From: Desulfobacca_B sp046538075
Lineage (GTDB): Bacteria > Desulfobacterota > Desulfobaccia > Desulfobaccales > Desulfobaccaceae
Length of the DNA stretch: 64,000 nucleotides
Direction of reading: 5' to 3'
Assembly (NCBI GenBank): GCA_046538075.1
Contig: JBKHJN010000013.1
Location: 1-64,000 of the forward strand
Shown here: positions 40,986 through 50,291 of the stretch, one piece after another
How the letters are laid out: each line of letters opens with the position of its first letter
Position numbering within the stretch: the stretch's first letter is position 1
Position numbers and translations under genes: made by a program
Notes under the pieces: model-generated
What the model was told of the DNA's origin: nothing
What the model saw: only the letters and a program-made list of their open reading frames with translations
Database searches by the model: none

Positions 40986-41300
40986 ATGCCCGATCTGAAC
41001 CGGCTCCGAGATGAAATATTCTCTTTGTTTAAAGCTGAGGTCAAAGATTTGTGGGATGAGGAAGACCTGGATTTTCTTCACCAACTGGCCACAGACCTGG
41101 CCCGCGAGAAGCTGTTGGCCGCCGCCGCGGGAAACCCTGAAGAACATGAGCAAAATCTCCAGCATCTGCTGGCCACTCTCCAGGGTGAGGTAATGCGAAA
41201 ACAACTGAAGCTCAATCAGAAAGGACGGGATCTATTTGTCCGGGTGGTCGGGCTGGTAATCAAGACCGTGGCCTTGCCCACCTTAGGGGTGATTCTCTAA
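40986..41300 (+). CDS. Small helical protein of unknown function
   Basis: 104 residues from the ATG preceded by AAGGAGG, one base after the lipoprotein stop, so coupled to it. Acidic and helical: LRDEIFSLFKAEVKDLWDEED, FLHQLATDLAREKLLAAAAG, EHEQNLQHLLATLQGEV, then a hydrophobic end RVVGLVIKTVALPTLGVIL. The shape resembles small structural or lysis-region proteins seen next to phage endolysins; I cannot name a family. Confidence 0.75.
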   Translation: MPDLNRLRDEIFSLFKAEVKDLWDEEDLDFLHQLATDLAREKLLAAAAGNPEEHEQNLQHLLATLQGEVMRKQLKLNQKGRDLFVRVVGLVIKTVALPTLGVIL

Positions 41301-41464
41301 TTTTCGGAGACCATCTAGCCGGGGGGAGGGTTAGGTGGGGTTAAAAAAATTTTAGAACCTTAATATGTTCAAATTTACTTTCCTCCCGCCTGGGAGATGG
41401 AGTTTCGGCAGGTATATCAACTAAAATTGGCGAATATTGTTTTCCCCGTGCAAGGAAAAAAGTA

Positions 41465-42277
41465 ATGGCAAAAGTAAGACTGACTCCTGAGTTAATAGAG
41501 GAATATCGACGTCTGTTTGACACCTGCATCATCCGGGAAGAAAAACTCAGCCAGGTGGAGGCGGTCCTGGATAAAATCCAGCAAAATCAAAACCGCTATC
41601 GGGCGGTGGGCGAGCCTTTGGGAATCCCCTGGTATTTCATTGCGGTAATTCATAGTATGGAGTCCTCGCTTAATTTTAACCGGCATCTGCACAACGGCGA
41701 CCCCCTCAGCAACAGAACAATGCATGTTCCCGCCGGGCGGCCGCAACATGGAAATCCACCATTTACCTGGGAAGAGAGCGCTGCTGACGCGCTGTGTTTG
41801 AAGGGATTGCATAATTGGCAGGACTGGAGCCTGCCGGCCCTGCTTTACAGATTGGAAGAATACAATGGCTGGGGTTACCGCCTCTACCACCCCCATGTGT
41901 TGTCACCCTATCTGTGGAGTTATGCCAACCATTATACCAGTGGCAAATATGTGGCCGACGGCCGCTGGTCCGAGACGGCGGTGTCCGAGCAGATCGGCGC
42001 CGCGGTCTGTTTGCGCCGCCTGGCCGAATTGGGCGCGATTGAATTGTTGGATATCCCAGCCCCCATCCTGCCCCCGGAACCGGTTAAAGAGGCTAAGTCT
42101 TTATTATGCTATTCCGAAAGCGAACCATCAGCCATTGTCGGAGAACTGCAGATTTTTTTGAATACGGTGCCAGGCATTTATGTCAGAGTTGACTGCTATC
42201 CGGGCCCCAAAACTTCAGAGGCCTTTAGGAAGGTAACCGGGTATTATCTTCATGGTGACCCCCGGGCCGCGGCCTAA
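41465..42277 (+). CDS. Phage-type lysozyme/endolysin-like protein with C-terminal peptidoglycan-binding-like region
   Basis: 270 residues, no signal peptide. The core (about 50-165) has IPWYFIAVIHSMESSLNFNRHLHNGDPL, described in two parts as IPWYFIAVIHSMES and SLNFNRHLHNGDPL, VPAGRPQHGNPPFTWEESA, LEEYNGWGYRLYHP and SPYLWSYANHYTSGKYVADG. This is a lysozyme-like family I know from phages and cyanobacteria; the Glu in HSMESS is the likely catalytic acid. A C-terminal ELQIFLNTVPGIYVRVDCYPGPKTSEAF looks like a peptidoglycan-binding fold. It may be domesticated; no other phage genes are around. Confidence 0.82.
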   Translation: MAKVRLTPELIEEYRRLFDTCIIREEKLSQVEAVLDKIQQNQNRYRAVGEPLGIPWYFIAVIHSMESSLNFNRHLHNGDPLSNRTMHVPAGRPQHGNPPFTWEESAADALCLKGLHNWQDWSLPALLYRLEEYNGWGYRLYHPHVLSPYLWSYANHYTSGKYVADGRWSETAVSEQIGAAVCLRRLAELGAIELLDIPAPILPPEPVKEAKSLLCYSESEPSAIVGELQIFLNTVPGIYVRVDCYPGPKTSEAFRKVTGYYLHGDPRAAA

Positions 42278-42397
42278 TAAACCCTTTGAATTCCTTTCTT
42301 ATCTGAGATATGCTTACTGAGCAGACAGGCCTGGCAATCATAGTTATTATTGACCAGCAATAGGGTCCTAAACTGAACAGATAAGAAAGGAACAGTT

Positions 42398-42835
42398 ATG
42401 GAGCTCCCCGAATATGTCACGATCGAGGAAGTTAAAAGGGTGTGCCGGGAACTCAAAATTAGCGATTGGACGGCCTTGACCGAACCCAAGGTGCGACTGG
42501 AAGAGGCCCGCATAATTATGGACCAGATGAATCTGGGCGGCATGGATATTCCGGTGGAGGATTTCTGCAGGGGGCTGGAGGTCGAAATGGAACACGGGCT
42601 GCGGATCAAGGAGGCCAACGTCACCAATAACCACCCCATTCTGACCGGCAAAATAGTCTTGGCGCATTTCAAGGAATCCCTGGATTATTACCAGCGTCTG
42701 GAAGTGGCCGAATTGGAGGGCGATTTGCTCAAAGCCGTCAAAGCCCAGAACTGGCCCAAAGTCGGACGCCTGTACAAAGAACTGGCCGAGGCCCGACTTG
42801 AGCTCAGTCAGGTCGAGACCCGGCTGTTGGGCTAA
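42398..42835 (+). CDS. DUF5661-like protein
   Basis: 145 residues: an N-terminal helical part (VKRVCRELKISDWTAL), FCRGLEVEMEHGLRIKEANVTNNHPILTGKIVLAHFKE, given here as FCRGLEVEMEHG and NVTNNHPILTGKIVLAH, DYYQRLEVAE, and a long C-terminal helix (LAEARLELSQVETRLLG). The G-x-E-x-E-H-G ... N-V-T-x-x-x-P-x-x-T-G-K-I-x-x-A-H-L/F-x-E pattern is what I associate with DUF5661, often found as short phage or host proteins. Function unknown. Confidence 0.7.
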   Translation: MELPEYVTIEEVKRVCRELKISDWTALTEPKVRLEEARIIMDQMNLGGMDIPVEDFCRGLEVEMEHGLRIKEANVTNNHPILTGKIVLAHFKESLDYYQRLEVAELEGDLLKAVKAQNWPKVGRLYKELAEARLELSQVETRLLG

Positions 42836-42858
42836 GATCTGATAATTCTGATAATTTG

Positions 42859-42889
42859 CCTTGTTCCCAAGCTGAGCCTGGGAACAAGG
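42859..42889. terminator. Long hairpin between convergent genes
   Basis: CCTTGTTCCCA (42859-42869), 9-base loop, TGGGAACAAGG (42879-42889): 11 perfect pairs. It lies between the DUF5661 stop and the P-type ATPase stop. T tracts are weak on both sides; the wording also resembles a common GTTCCCAAGCT..GGGAAC intergenic repeat. Confidence 0.5.
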
Positions 42890-42922
42890 GCCTTATAGAT
42901 CAGTTAAGAGCGGGCAGGTTGA

Positions 42923-45676
42923 TCAGGCTGTTTGCGCCTTTTGCCCCCGGCGGCGCAAAAACCACTTGGTCAGCTCCACGGTAGGGAGGATAGTAAGGCT
43001 GACCCCCAGGGCGATCAGCCAGTCCTTGAGGCTGAGGGGTATGGTATGGAATAACCGGGCCAAGGGCTGCCATTCCACCACGGCGGCTAACAAAGCCAGG
43101 GAAGACAATACCGCCAAGATCAGAAAGCGATTCTTAAAAAACCCCATCCGCCGCAGCGAGTAATATTCCGAGCGGCAGTTGAAGGCGTTGATCATCTCCA
43201 GCAGGATGATGCCCACGAAGGTCATGGTCTGGGCCTTGACCAGGATCATCTGGGAATCAGAGTAGCCGCTGGGGTTGCAGTAATAATAATAGGCAAACAG
43301 CGGCAGCAACACCACCAACAGATGAAGAGGAATCACCGCCAATAGGGTGTTGACCGGGCGGGTAAAGAGGCCCTGCTCCGGAGGGCGGGGAGGACGCTGC
43401 ATGACGTCAGGGTCCTTGGGGTCCACCCCCAGGGCCAGGGCGGGCAGACCGTCAGTGGTCAGATTGACCCAGAGAATCTGGATGGCAATCAGCGGCAAGG
43501 GCAGACCCAGGAAAAAGGCCATGGACAACACCAGGATTTCACCGATATTGCAGGTCAACAGAAATATTAAATATTTTTTGATGTTGTCGAAGATTACCCG
43601 GCCTTCCTCGACCGCGGCCACCAGGGAGGCAAAGTTATCATCGGCCAGGATCATGGCTGCGGTTTCTTTGGTAACTTCGGTGCCGGTGATGCCCATGGCC
43701 ACCCCGATGTCGGCCCGCTTCAAGGCGGGGGCGTCATTAACCCCATCCCCGGTCATGGCGACGATTTCCCCTTGAGCCTTGAGAAGATTCACCAGGCGCA
43801 ACTTATGTTCCGGGGCCACCCGGGCAAATACCGGAGTCTGGGGAAGGACCTCCAGCAACTGTTCATCGCTCAGTCGGGTCAGATCGCGGCCGGTCAATAC
43901 CAGCTTAGTCTCTTTGGAATTGCCGGGCAGCAAGCCGATCTCCCGGCCAATGGCCGCGGCCGTGATCGGATGATCGCCGGTGACCATGATCACCCGGATG
44001 CCGGCCTGACGGCATTGGGCCACTGATTCCAGGGCTTCGGGCCGGGCCGGATCGATCATTCCTACCAAGCCCACCCAGGTCAGGTCTTGCTCAACCTTAT
44101 CTTCATCATAGTCGGTCAGGTTGTCCGGCAAGGAGCGGTACGCCAGCCCCAGCACCCGCAAGGCGGCCGCGGCCATAACTTCGGCCTGGACCAGGATGCG
44201 CTGGCGATCTTCCACCGATAAGGGTCGGACTTCCCCCTGGCACAATTGGGTCTGGCATTGGCCCAGCACACTCTCGGGACCGCCCTTGACATAGGCCACC
44301 CGGCCCTCTGGAGTCGGATGCACCGTGCTCATCCGCCGCCGTTCGGCGGCAAAAGGCACTTCCCCCACCCGGGGCAGGTCTTGGGAAAGCTGGGAAAGAT
44401 CCAGCCCCGCCTTGCCACCCAGCACCAGCAAGGCTCCCTCGGTAGGATCGCCCCATACCGACCAATTGCCGCCGCTTTCCTTGAGGATGGCATCATTGCA
44501 TAGCAGGGCAATTTTCGCGGCCAGGGTCAGGGTAGGCCAGTTATCAGGATTTATGGGCTGGCCCGATACCAAAAATTCCCCCTGGGGGAGATAGCCGCTG
44601 CCCGTAACCTCCACCTGGATATCGTCTAGATAGAGTTGGCGGACAGTCATCTCATTGCGAGTCAGGGTGCCGGTCTTGTCAGTGCAGATGACCGTGGTGC
44701 AGCCCATGGTTTCCACTGCCGGCAGCCGTTTGATAATGGCATTGCGGCGGGCCATTTTGGTAGTGCCGATGGCCAGCGCCCCGGTGACCACCGCGGGCAA
44801 GGCTTCCGGGACCGCGGCCACCGCCAGACTGACCCCCCAGATAAACATGTGCAGCCATCCATAGCCCCGCCAGACCCCCAATAAGGCCGCCAGGGCACAG
44901 ATAAACAGAGCGATAATGCCCAACAGCCGACCGATGCTGGCCATCCGCAATTCCAGCGGGGTCTTTTCCTGGGTGATTTCACCCAACATCCGGGCAATCT
45001 GGCCGAAGGCGGTATCCATCCCGGTGGCGGTGACCACTGCCTGGCCCCGCCCATAGGTGATCACCGTAGCCCCATAGACCATGCTGGTGCGGTCGCCCAG
45101 GGGGGTGTCTTCGGCCTCTACCGGGTCAACGCTTTTTTTCACCGGGGTGGATTCCCCGGTTAGCGGGGCTTCATCGGTCATCAGGTTCATTTCGGCCACC
45201 ACCCGCGCATCCGCGGCCACCCGGTCGCCGGTGTGCAACACCAGCAGATCACCCGGCACCACTTCCCGGGCCGGAATGACCAGCTCCTCCCCTTCCCGGA
45301 TGACGGTGGCGGTCGGCGCCGCCATTTGCTTCAGGGCCTGGACCGCCCTTTCGGCCCGATACTCCTGGATAAACCCCAAAATGGTACTGGCCAGGACAAT
45401 GGCAAAGATAACCATGGCATCCAGGGTCTCACCCAGCAGCAAAGAGATCACCGTAGCCGCCAGCAGAATGAGGATCAAGATATTTTTAAACTGATGCAGG
45501 AAAAGCCCGAACAGGGGAATCTTGTGGCCCGAGACCAATTCGTTGGGACCGTACTGCATTTGCCGGACCTCGACCCGGGCAGTATCCAATCCCTCTGGCC
45601 CGGTTCCTAGGGCAGCAAAGACCTCTGGGAGCGGCAGTGTATGGTAAACCGGCTGGGGCTGTGTTTCTGAGTTCAT
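42923..45676 (-). CDS. Calcium-type (P2A) cation-transporting ATPase
   Basis: 917 residues with cation-ATPase N-terminal domain, about ten membrane helices and all P-type motifs: TGES (173-176), phosphorylated Asp333 in CTDKTGTLTRNEMT, GDPTEGALLVLGG, MTGDGVNDAPALKRADIG. Ion ligands match SERCA: VPEALPAV in M4, NIGEI in M5 and NLTTDGLPA in M6. These indicate Ca2+ (or Mn2+) export rather than Na+/K+. No regulator or neighbour shares its strand. Confidence 0.95.
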   Translation of the reverse strand: MNSETQPQPVYHTLPLPEVFAALGTGPEGLDTARVEVRQMQYGPNELVSGHKIPLFGLFLHQFKNILILILLAATVISLLLGETLDAMVIFAIVLASTILGFIQEYRAERAVQALKQMAAPTATVIREGEELVIPAREVVPGDLLVLHTGDRVAADARVVAEMNLMTDEAPLTGESTPVKKSVDPVEAEDTPLGDRTSMVYGATVITYGRGQAVVTATGMDTAFGQIARMLGEITQEKTPLELRMASIGRLLGIIALFICALAALLGVWRGYGWLHMFIWGVSLAVAAVPEALPAVVTGALAIGTTKMARRNAIIKRLPAVETMGCTTVICTDKTGTLTRNEMTVRQLYLDDIQVEVTGSGYLPQGEFLVSGQPINPDNWPTLTLAAKIALLCNDAILKESGGNWSVWGDPTEGALLVLGGKAGLDLSQLSQDLPRVGEVPFAAERRRMSTVHPTPEGRVAYVKGGPESVLGQCQTQLCQGEVRPLSVEDRQRILVQAEVMAAAALRVLGLAYRSLPDNLTDYDEDKVEQDLTWVGLVGMIDPARPEALESVAQCRQAGIRVIMVTGDHPITAAAIGREIGLLPGNSKETKLVLTGRDLTRLSDEQLLEVLPQTPVFARVAPEHKLRLVNLLKAQGEIVAMTGDGVNDAPALKRADIGVAMGITGTEVTKETAAMILADDNFASLVAAVEEGRVIFDNIKKYLIFLLTCNIGEILVLSMAFFLGLPLPLIAIQILWVNLTTDGLPALALGVDPKDPDVMQRPPRPPEQGLFTRPVNTLLAVIPLHLLVVLLPLFAYYYYCNPSGYSDSQMILVKAQTMTFVGIILLEMINAFNCRSEYYSLRRMGFFKNRFLILAVLSSLALLAAVVEWQPLARLFHTIPLSLKDWLIALGVSLTILPTVELTKWFLRRRGQKAQTA

Positions 45677-45935
45677 CGGACGAACAGCTCTGAGATTATT
45701 AATTTGATGGCCATACGAATTTTTTACCTAACAGGCTGGCCGAGATCACAATTTCCATATTTATCATTTCTTTGACCCGGGACCAATAAAAAATTATTAA
45801 TTTGAGATTTTGCCGCCCTCTTATTTCCATAAATATTTATCGGCGGCGTACTAAGGGAATTGCGTTGTCAAAGGGCCAGCGGTAGTGTTATGATTATAAA
45901 TATTTTTTAGATAGCTCTACTCTGGAGAGCTTGAT

Positions 45936-46889
45936 ATGGACGAGGGCTTCACTCGCTCCGAAAAGTTGGCAGGGTTGTTTCTTTTCCTGATAGTATTGAT
46001 TGCCATGGCGGCTCTGCTCGCCATTGGCCAAGGCAAGGCCTGGTTCAAACCGCAACGCACCTATCTGGTAAAATTCAAGCAGGGTTATAATCTCACCCCG
46101 GGTTCGGCAGTCAAGATGTTCAATGCCGAGATCGGCAAGATAACCGACCTACGCATCAGTCGGGCGATGGAGGAAAGCCAGGTAGTGATCACCGTTAAGG
46201 TGTTAGCCGAATATGCGGATCTGATCCGCCAGGATTCGGTGGCCGAAGTGCAAAGCCCGGGGCTGTTTGGCAGTGAATATCTGGAAATCAGCCCGGGGTC
46301 TTCCGGTTACCCGCCGATTGCTGAATATGGGACCATCCCTTCCCAGGAACACAAGACCTTTGCGGATTATCTAGAAGAGTTCCAACCCGAGGAAAGCTTG
46401 CGCCGGGCCAAACAGATTCTGATTAATCTGGCTTACCTGACCGAACAACTAAAAGCCCATGAAAAGACACTGTTGACTTCCCTCAACCGCTTCAACGAAG
46501 TAATGGCCAGCATTCTGGAGGCCAAGGGTTCGCTGGGGAAACTGATGATGCAGACCGATTTCTATGGCCGGCTGGAAGAATCTTTGACCAATATCGAAAC
46601 CGTGCTCCAAGATGCCCAACGCATTACTGGTGACCTTAAGGAGGCCTCCGGCCAGATGCCCGCTTTGGCCAAATCAGTAGGGGAAGAGGTGCAGACGGTT
46701 AAAAGCATACTGGCGGATATCCAACAGGGCAGTCAGGAATTTCCTGAATTAATGGGTTCGGCTTCGGAAGCAGCTCGGGGCGGAACCGATGTGGTGGACG
46801 CCCTCAAAGCCAATCCCCTGATTCGTATGACCATGCCCAGAAAGCCGGAGAGCAAAACTATTCACCTGGAGCCCCGGAATGTCCCTTAA
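45936..46889 (+). CDS. MCE/MlaD-family lipid-transport protein
   Basis: 317 residues: an N-terminal membrane anchor (LAGLFLFLIVLIAMAALLAIG) and one MCE domain (TYLVKFKQGYNLTPGSAVKMFNAEIGKI, here as YLVKFKQGYNL and GSAVKMFNAEIGKI; SPGLFGSEYLEISPG). A long coiled C-terminal part follows (LLTSLNRFNEVMASI, ITGDLKEASGQMPAL). MCE proteins form periplasmic hexamers that carry lipids between membranes. The ABC permease and ATPase genes that usually adjoin are missing. The next gene overlaps it by 11 bases. Confidence 0.9.
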   Translation: MDEGFTRSEKLAGLFLFLIVLIAMAALLAIGQGKAWFKPQRTYLVKFKQGYNLTPGSAVKMFNAEIGKITDLRISRAMEESQVVITVKVLAEYADLIRQDSVAEVQSPGLFGSEYLEISPGSSGYPPIAEYGTIPSQEHKTFADYLEEFQPEESLRRAKQILINLAYLTEQLKAHEKTLLTSLNRFNEVMASILEAKGSLGKLMMQTDFYGRLEESLTNIETVLQDAQRITGDLKEASGQMPALAKSVGEEVQTVKSILADIQQGSQEFPELMGSASEAARGGTDVVDALKANPLIRMTMPRKPESKTIHLEPRNVP

Positions 46890-47805
46890 GTCTCTGGTCC
46901 GGCTGGGGTTGGCAATCCTGTTGATTTGGGGCTGCCGGGCTGGCCCCGACCCCTACGGCCAGCAGGTCACCAGAGCTACTACCTTTAGTATCCAGGGGCA
47001 GCAGTGGTTTTCTCAGGGAGACCTGCAGCGGGCCGCCCGGGATTTCGGCAAGGCGCTGGAGATCAGCCGGTCCATTGATTATCCCTCCGGGGTGGCGCAG
47101 CAGCTAAATAATCTGGGGGCTGTGGCCCTGGAACAAGGTGACCTGGAAACCGCCCACGATCTGTTCAATCAGGCCTTGAGCTTAAACCAGGAAATCCCGG
47201 ATTGGGCCGCCGCCGGCACCAACCTGGCCAACCTGGCCACCGTCGCCCACAAATCCGGCCATCCTGACCAGGCCTGGGAATATCTGCAAGCCGCTCAACA
47301 GGCCGCCGCGCATTCCGGCTCGGCCGCGGCCCAAGCTCGGATCCTATGTCAACTGGCCAGCTGGCATTTAGATCAGCAGGATCTGGAGGCCGCGGCCCGT
47401 TTGCTTACCCAAGCCCGTTCGCTGGCCACTACCCCCGCCCTGCAGGGCACCTGGAATCATCACTGGGGCCGTTTGCGACTGGCTCAAGGAGAAACTAGCG
47501 CCGCTTTGACGCATTTTAACACGGCCCTGGCCGCCGACCGGGAAATTCTGGACCGCGCCGCGATGGCCGCGGATCTTTTCGGTCTGGCCGAAACCTACCA
47601 GGCCCAGGGTGATCTGGACCAGGCCTTTTATTATTATAGCCGAGCTTTTGATGTCTATGCCACTCTAGGAAAAAAGTCCAGGATAGCGGAATGCCGCCAG
47701 CGCCTTCATCAGGTTAATGAGGCTGGCCGTCTGGGCCACTCCCTGAAAAGATTTGAATTTCAGTCCGACCTGACACCTGGGCAAGAAAGTCAACCATCAT
47801 CGTAA
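46879..47805 (+). CDS. TPR-repeat lipoprotein
   Basis: 308 residues with a signal sequence ending in LLIWGC; Trp at the -2 place is unusual for a lipobox. From about 35 on, six or more TPR units of the Kinesin-light-chain type: VAQQLNNLGAVALEQGDLETAHDLFNQAL (written here as one idea, QQLNNLGAVALEQGD), AGTNLANLATVAHKSGHPDQA, FGLAETYQAQGDLDQAFYYYS. It overlaps the MCE gene by 11 bases, so the two are translationally coupled and probably act in one envelope assembly. Confidence 0.85.
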   Translation: MSLKSLVRLGLAILLIWGCRAGPDPYGQQVTRATTFSIQGQQWFSQGDLQRAARDFGKALEISRSIDYPSGVAQQLNNLGAVALEQGDLETAHDLFNQALSLNQEIPDWAAAGTNLANLATVAHKSGHPDQAWEYLQAAQQAAAHSGSAAAQARILCQLASWHLDQQDLEAAARLLTQARSLATTPALQGTWNHHWGRLRLAQGETSAALTHFNTALAADREILDRAAMAADLFGLAETYQAQGDLDQAFYYYSRAFDVYATLGKKSRIAECRQRLHQVNEAGRLGHSLKRFEFQSDLTPGQESQPSS

Positions 47806-47831
47806 AAATCCTTTAAATAAGGAGGGAAGCC

Positions 47832-48614
47832 ATGGATTACAATGCTGCCACTCTCCAACTTAAGGAAGACCTGCGTCTGCGGACCGAACCTTTGGGAGTC
47901 AAATTCATAAAAAATGCGGCTGACCTGCCCGACAAGACCAGACGGCCTGCCGAGGTTCTGAAGAAAAAGGTCACTATCTGTCAGGGTCTGACCATGGCCC
48001 GGGTCTATGGTTGGAACGTCGGCCTGACTAAAGATGATCTCATCTGCATCCCGGCCATGCTGGCCTTTGGATTGACTCCAGCGGCTGACCCAGTCACCGA
48101 ATTAGGCCAGCTTTTCTGTGAAGTGGGGTTTCACCCGGAGGTGGGCCCCGGCATCCAGGAAGCCCAGGCCCTGCCCCATCTTGCTGCCGGGCAACTGGAG
48201 GCCCTGTATCTCAGTCCGCTGGCCCGGATTAAGTCGGATCCGGACATCGTGCTGGTTTATGGCAACCCGGCGCAATTGATCCGGCTGATCGGCGCTGCTA
48301 CTTTCAGCTTCCAGGACCGGGTCCGCGGCAGCTTCGGCGGCAAGGTGGAATGCGCCGAATATCTGATCGGCCCCTTTCAGAGCCAGCAGATGCGGGTGGC
48401 CATCCCGGGGATGGGAGACCGGATTTTTTCCATGACCCAGGACGACGAACTGATCATGGCCTTCCCGATTAAATTTCTGGAAGGGCTGCTCACCGGCCTC
48501 AAGGAGGCCGGCCGCCAAATCGGGGCTCGCTACCCGATCACCTTTTATCAGAACTTCCAGCCTGAATTTCCCAAGCCCTATCAGAAACTGGCCAAGAAAT
48601 TGGGAATGGCCTGA
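47832..48614 (+). CDS. DUF169-family protein
   Basis: 260 residues. The family start (LKEDLRLRTEPLGVKFI), the CQGLTMARVYGWNVGLTKDDLICIPA segment (here CQGLTMARVYGW and DDLICIPA with two Cys), VLVYGNPAQLIRLIGA and FGGKVECAEY (third Cys) are recognisable. DUF169 proteins are frequent in anaerobes and archaea; the conserved cysteines suggest a metal or cofactor, but function is unknown. AAGGAGGG precedes the ATG. Confidence 0.88.
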   Translation: MDYNAATLQLKEDLRLRTEPLGVKFIKNAADLPDKTRRPAEVLKKKVTICQGLTMARVYGWNVGLTKDDLICIPAMLAFGLTPAADPVTELGQLFCEVGFHPEVGPGIQEAQALPHLAAGQLEALYLSPLARIKSDPDIVLVYGNPAQLIRLIGAATFSFQDRVRGSFGGKVECAEYLIGPFQSQQMRVAIPGMGDRIFSMTQDDELIMAFPIKFLEGLLTGLKEAGRQIGARYPITFYQNFQPEFPKPYQKLAKKLGMA

Positions 48615-48633
48615 GAATGAAACGGTTATGCCA

Positions 48634-48742
48634 AGCATTTAAAAAATTAATTTGCGGGTAGGGCCCGGGGACCAAAAGCCCCCTGCCCTCCCCTCAGGCT
48701 CTCCTCCCCTTCTCCATCAAGGGATTGGGGGAGTGGGTTTGG
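48634..48742 (+). repeat. Dispersed intergenic repeat, copy C
   Basis: AGCATTTAAAAAATTAATTTG, then GGTAGGGCCCGGGGACC, CCCTGCCCTCCCCTC, ATCAAGGGATTGGGGGAGTGGGTTTGG in order. It lies between convergent genes. The mscS stop codon and its last residues (KPTPPIP) are read from this copy on the minus strand. Confidence 0.7.
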
Positions 48743-50072
48743 CGGGCAACAGTTCGCCTCTTTCTTTGATATCGGCGTCTCCTTGGAGGCGGACGGTGAT
48801 TTCCGAAGTGGGCTTCAGAGAGAGGTCTCGCTGGGGGAAGGGAAATTCAACCCCGTGCTCCCGGAAGATCTCCCAAATCTTAAGCTGGATTTCGCTTTTG
48901 ATATTGACCACGCCTTTTTGGGGGTCTTTGATCCAGACGCGCAATTCCAGATCGATGGAGCTGTCTCCGAAACCGATAAGCCGGGCCACCGGGGCCGGCT
49001 GTTTAAGGACCCGGGGCGACTCTTCGGCCGCCGCCACCATCAGTTCCATGGCTCGGGGCACATCTGAACTATAAGAAACCCCCACGGGAATCTTAAGCCT
49101 GGTGCCATGGCCGCTGAACGACCAGTTAATGACCTGATTGGTGATCAGGTCGTCATTAGGAATCAGGAAGGAGGTGCCGTCCCGGGTTACCACGGACACG
49201 AAACGGGCATGCAAGGATTCGATCCATCCGTATACGCCGCCCACTTCAATGACGTCGCCGGGGCGGATGGAATTATCGGCCAGAATGATCACCCCGCTTA
49301 CCAGGTTGGACACCACTTTCTGCAAGCCGAAGCCCACGCCCAAGCCGACCGCGCCGCTGAACAGGGCCAGCAATTGAAAATTAAACCCGACGCTGTCTAA
49401 AGCGATCAATATGGTGGCGCTATACAGCGCGGTCTTGAGCAGCTTGCTCAACAGCACCTGCAACTTGGGGGTCAGTTGCGGGGCCTTCTCGATTTTGGCC
49501 TGGAGAAAGCTGGACAACTTGCCGACCAAGGGGATGATTATGGCCAGCATAATGGCGGCTTTGAGAATGACCCAAATCGAGAGGCGATTGCCGCCGGTGC
49601 CCAGCCCGATTTGATCCAAAAAGTCGATGGTCGGCCGGAGCACGCCGACAATATCCAATGCCACCACCGTCCAGATGAATACCGCTAAAATTTTGGCCCA
49701 GATCTTGCCGGCCAGAAAAGAAGTCATTAAGCGGATAAACATCCAGGCCCAGGCTAATTTCATCGCCGTACCCAAGAGAATATGGTCCCATTGGTTCTGC
49801 TGGGCCAACAGGAAGGCAATCCACAACAGCACGGCAGCAGTCAAAGGACTGGCGATTTTTGTCAGTATATCTTCGATAAGAGAAAGATGCGCCTCCTTGG
49901 GGATCAAACCGGGTAGCCAGCGCCGCAAGGATCGGCGGAACAAGGCGCCCAGCATTCGGGCTGCCAGCAGAATAATTATTATAGTACCCAGCTGAAGCCA
50001 AATACCCGGCTCATAGACAATGCCAAAGAGCTTATCGGCCAGTTCACTTACGGTTGTTGGTAAATTTTGCAT
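48717..50072 (-). CDS. MscS-family mechanosensitive channel
   Basis: About 451 residues from the ATG at 50070-50072, which follows AAGGAGGT; the frame is open to a GTG seven codons earlier. Several N-terminal membrane helices precede the MscS core: the pore helix region LFSGAVGLGVGFGLQKVVSNLVSG (given as FSGAVGLGVGFGLQKV), then the beta domain DNSIRPGDVIEVGGVYGWI, RFVSVVTRDGTSFLIPNDDL. It releases osmolytes on hypo-osmotic shock. The C-terminal tail comes from a dispersed repeat. Confidence 0.93.
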   Translation of the reverse strand: MQNLPTTVSELADKLFGIVYEPGIWLQLGTIIIILLAARMLGALFRRSLRRWLPGLIPKEAHLSLIEDILTKIASPLTAAVLLWIAFLLAQQNQWDHILLGTAMKLAWAWMFIRLMTSFLAGKIWAKILAVFIWTVVALDIVGVLRPTIDFLDQIGLGTGGNRLSIWVILKAAIMLAIIIPLVGKLSSFLQAKIEKAPQLTPKLQVLLSKLLKTALYSATILIALDSVGFNFQLLALFSGAVGLGVGFGLQKVVSNLVSGVIILADNSIRPGDVIEVGGVYGWIESLHARFVSVVTRDGTSFLIPNDDLITNQVINWSFSGHGTRLKIPVGVSYSSDVPRAMELMVAAAEESPRVLKQPAPVARLIGFGDSSIDLELRVWIKDPQKGVVNIKSEIQLKIWEIFREHGVEFPFPQRDLSLKPTSEITVRLQGDADIKERGELLPAKPTPPIP

Positions 50073-50291
50073 TAAACAGCAGACCTCCTTCACATATTAA
50101 AAATTTGGGGAAGGAACCGTTTGGTGGGCAGGTGGGCGGAAAACTTTTGATTCAGTAATATGAAATAATTTAATAGAATTATGACTCATCTCTCCTAAAA
50201 ATTGTCAGATTTGCTAATTTGGCGGAGTAGCCGGGCTGTTCCGGGTGGAAATTTATTTTTAGGCGACTTAACATAAAAAAAACATAAAGAA

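Noticed and set aside
41465..42277. Intact prophage around the endolysin-like gene
   Set aside because: No integrase, terminase, capsid or tail genes are seen within 10 kb; flanks are ordinary chromosomal genes.
50094..50291. Possible cobalamin riboswitch before nrdJ
   Set aside because: Looked for the B12-box wording and the long leader; neither is present in the 200 bases.
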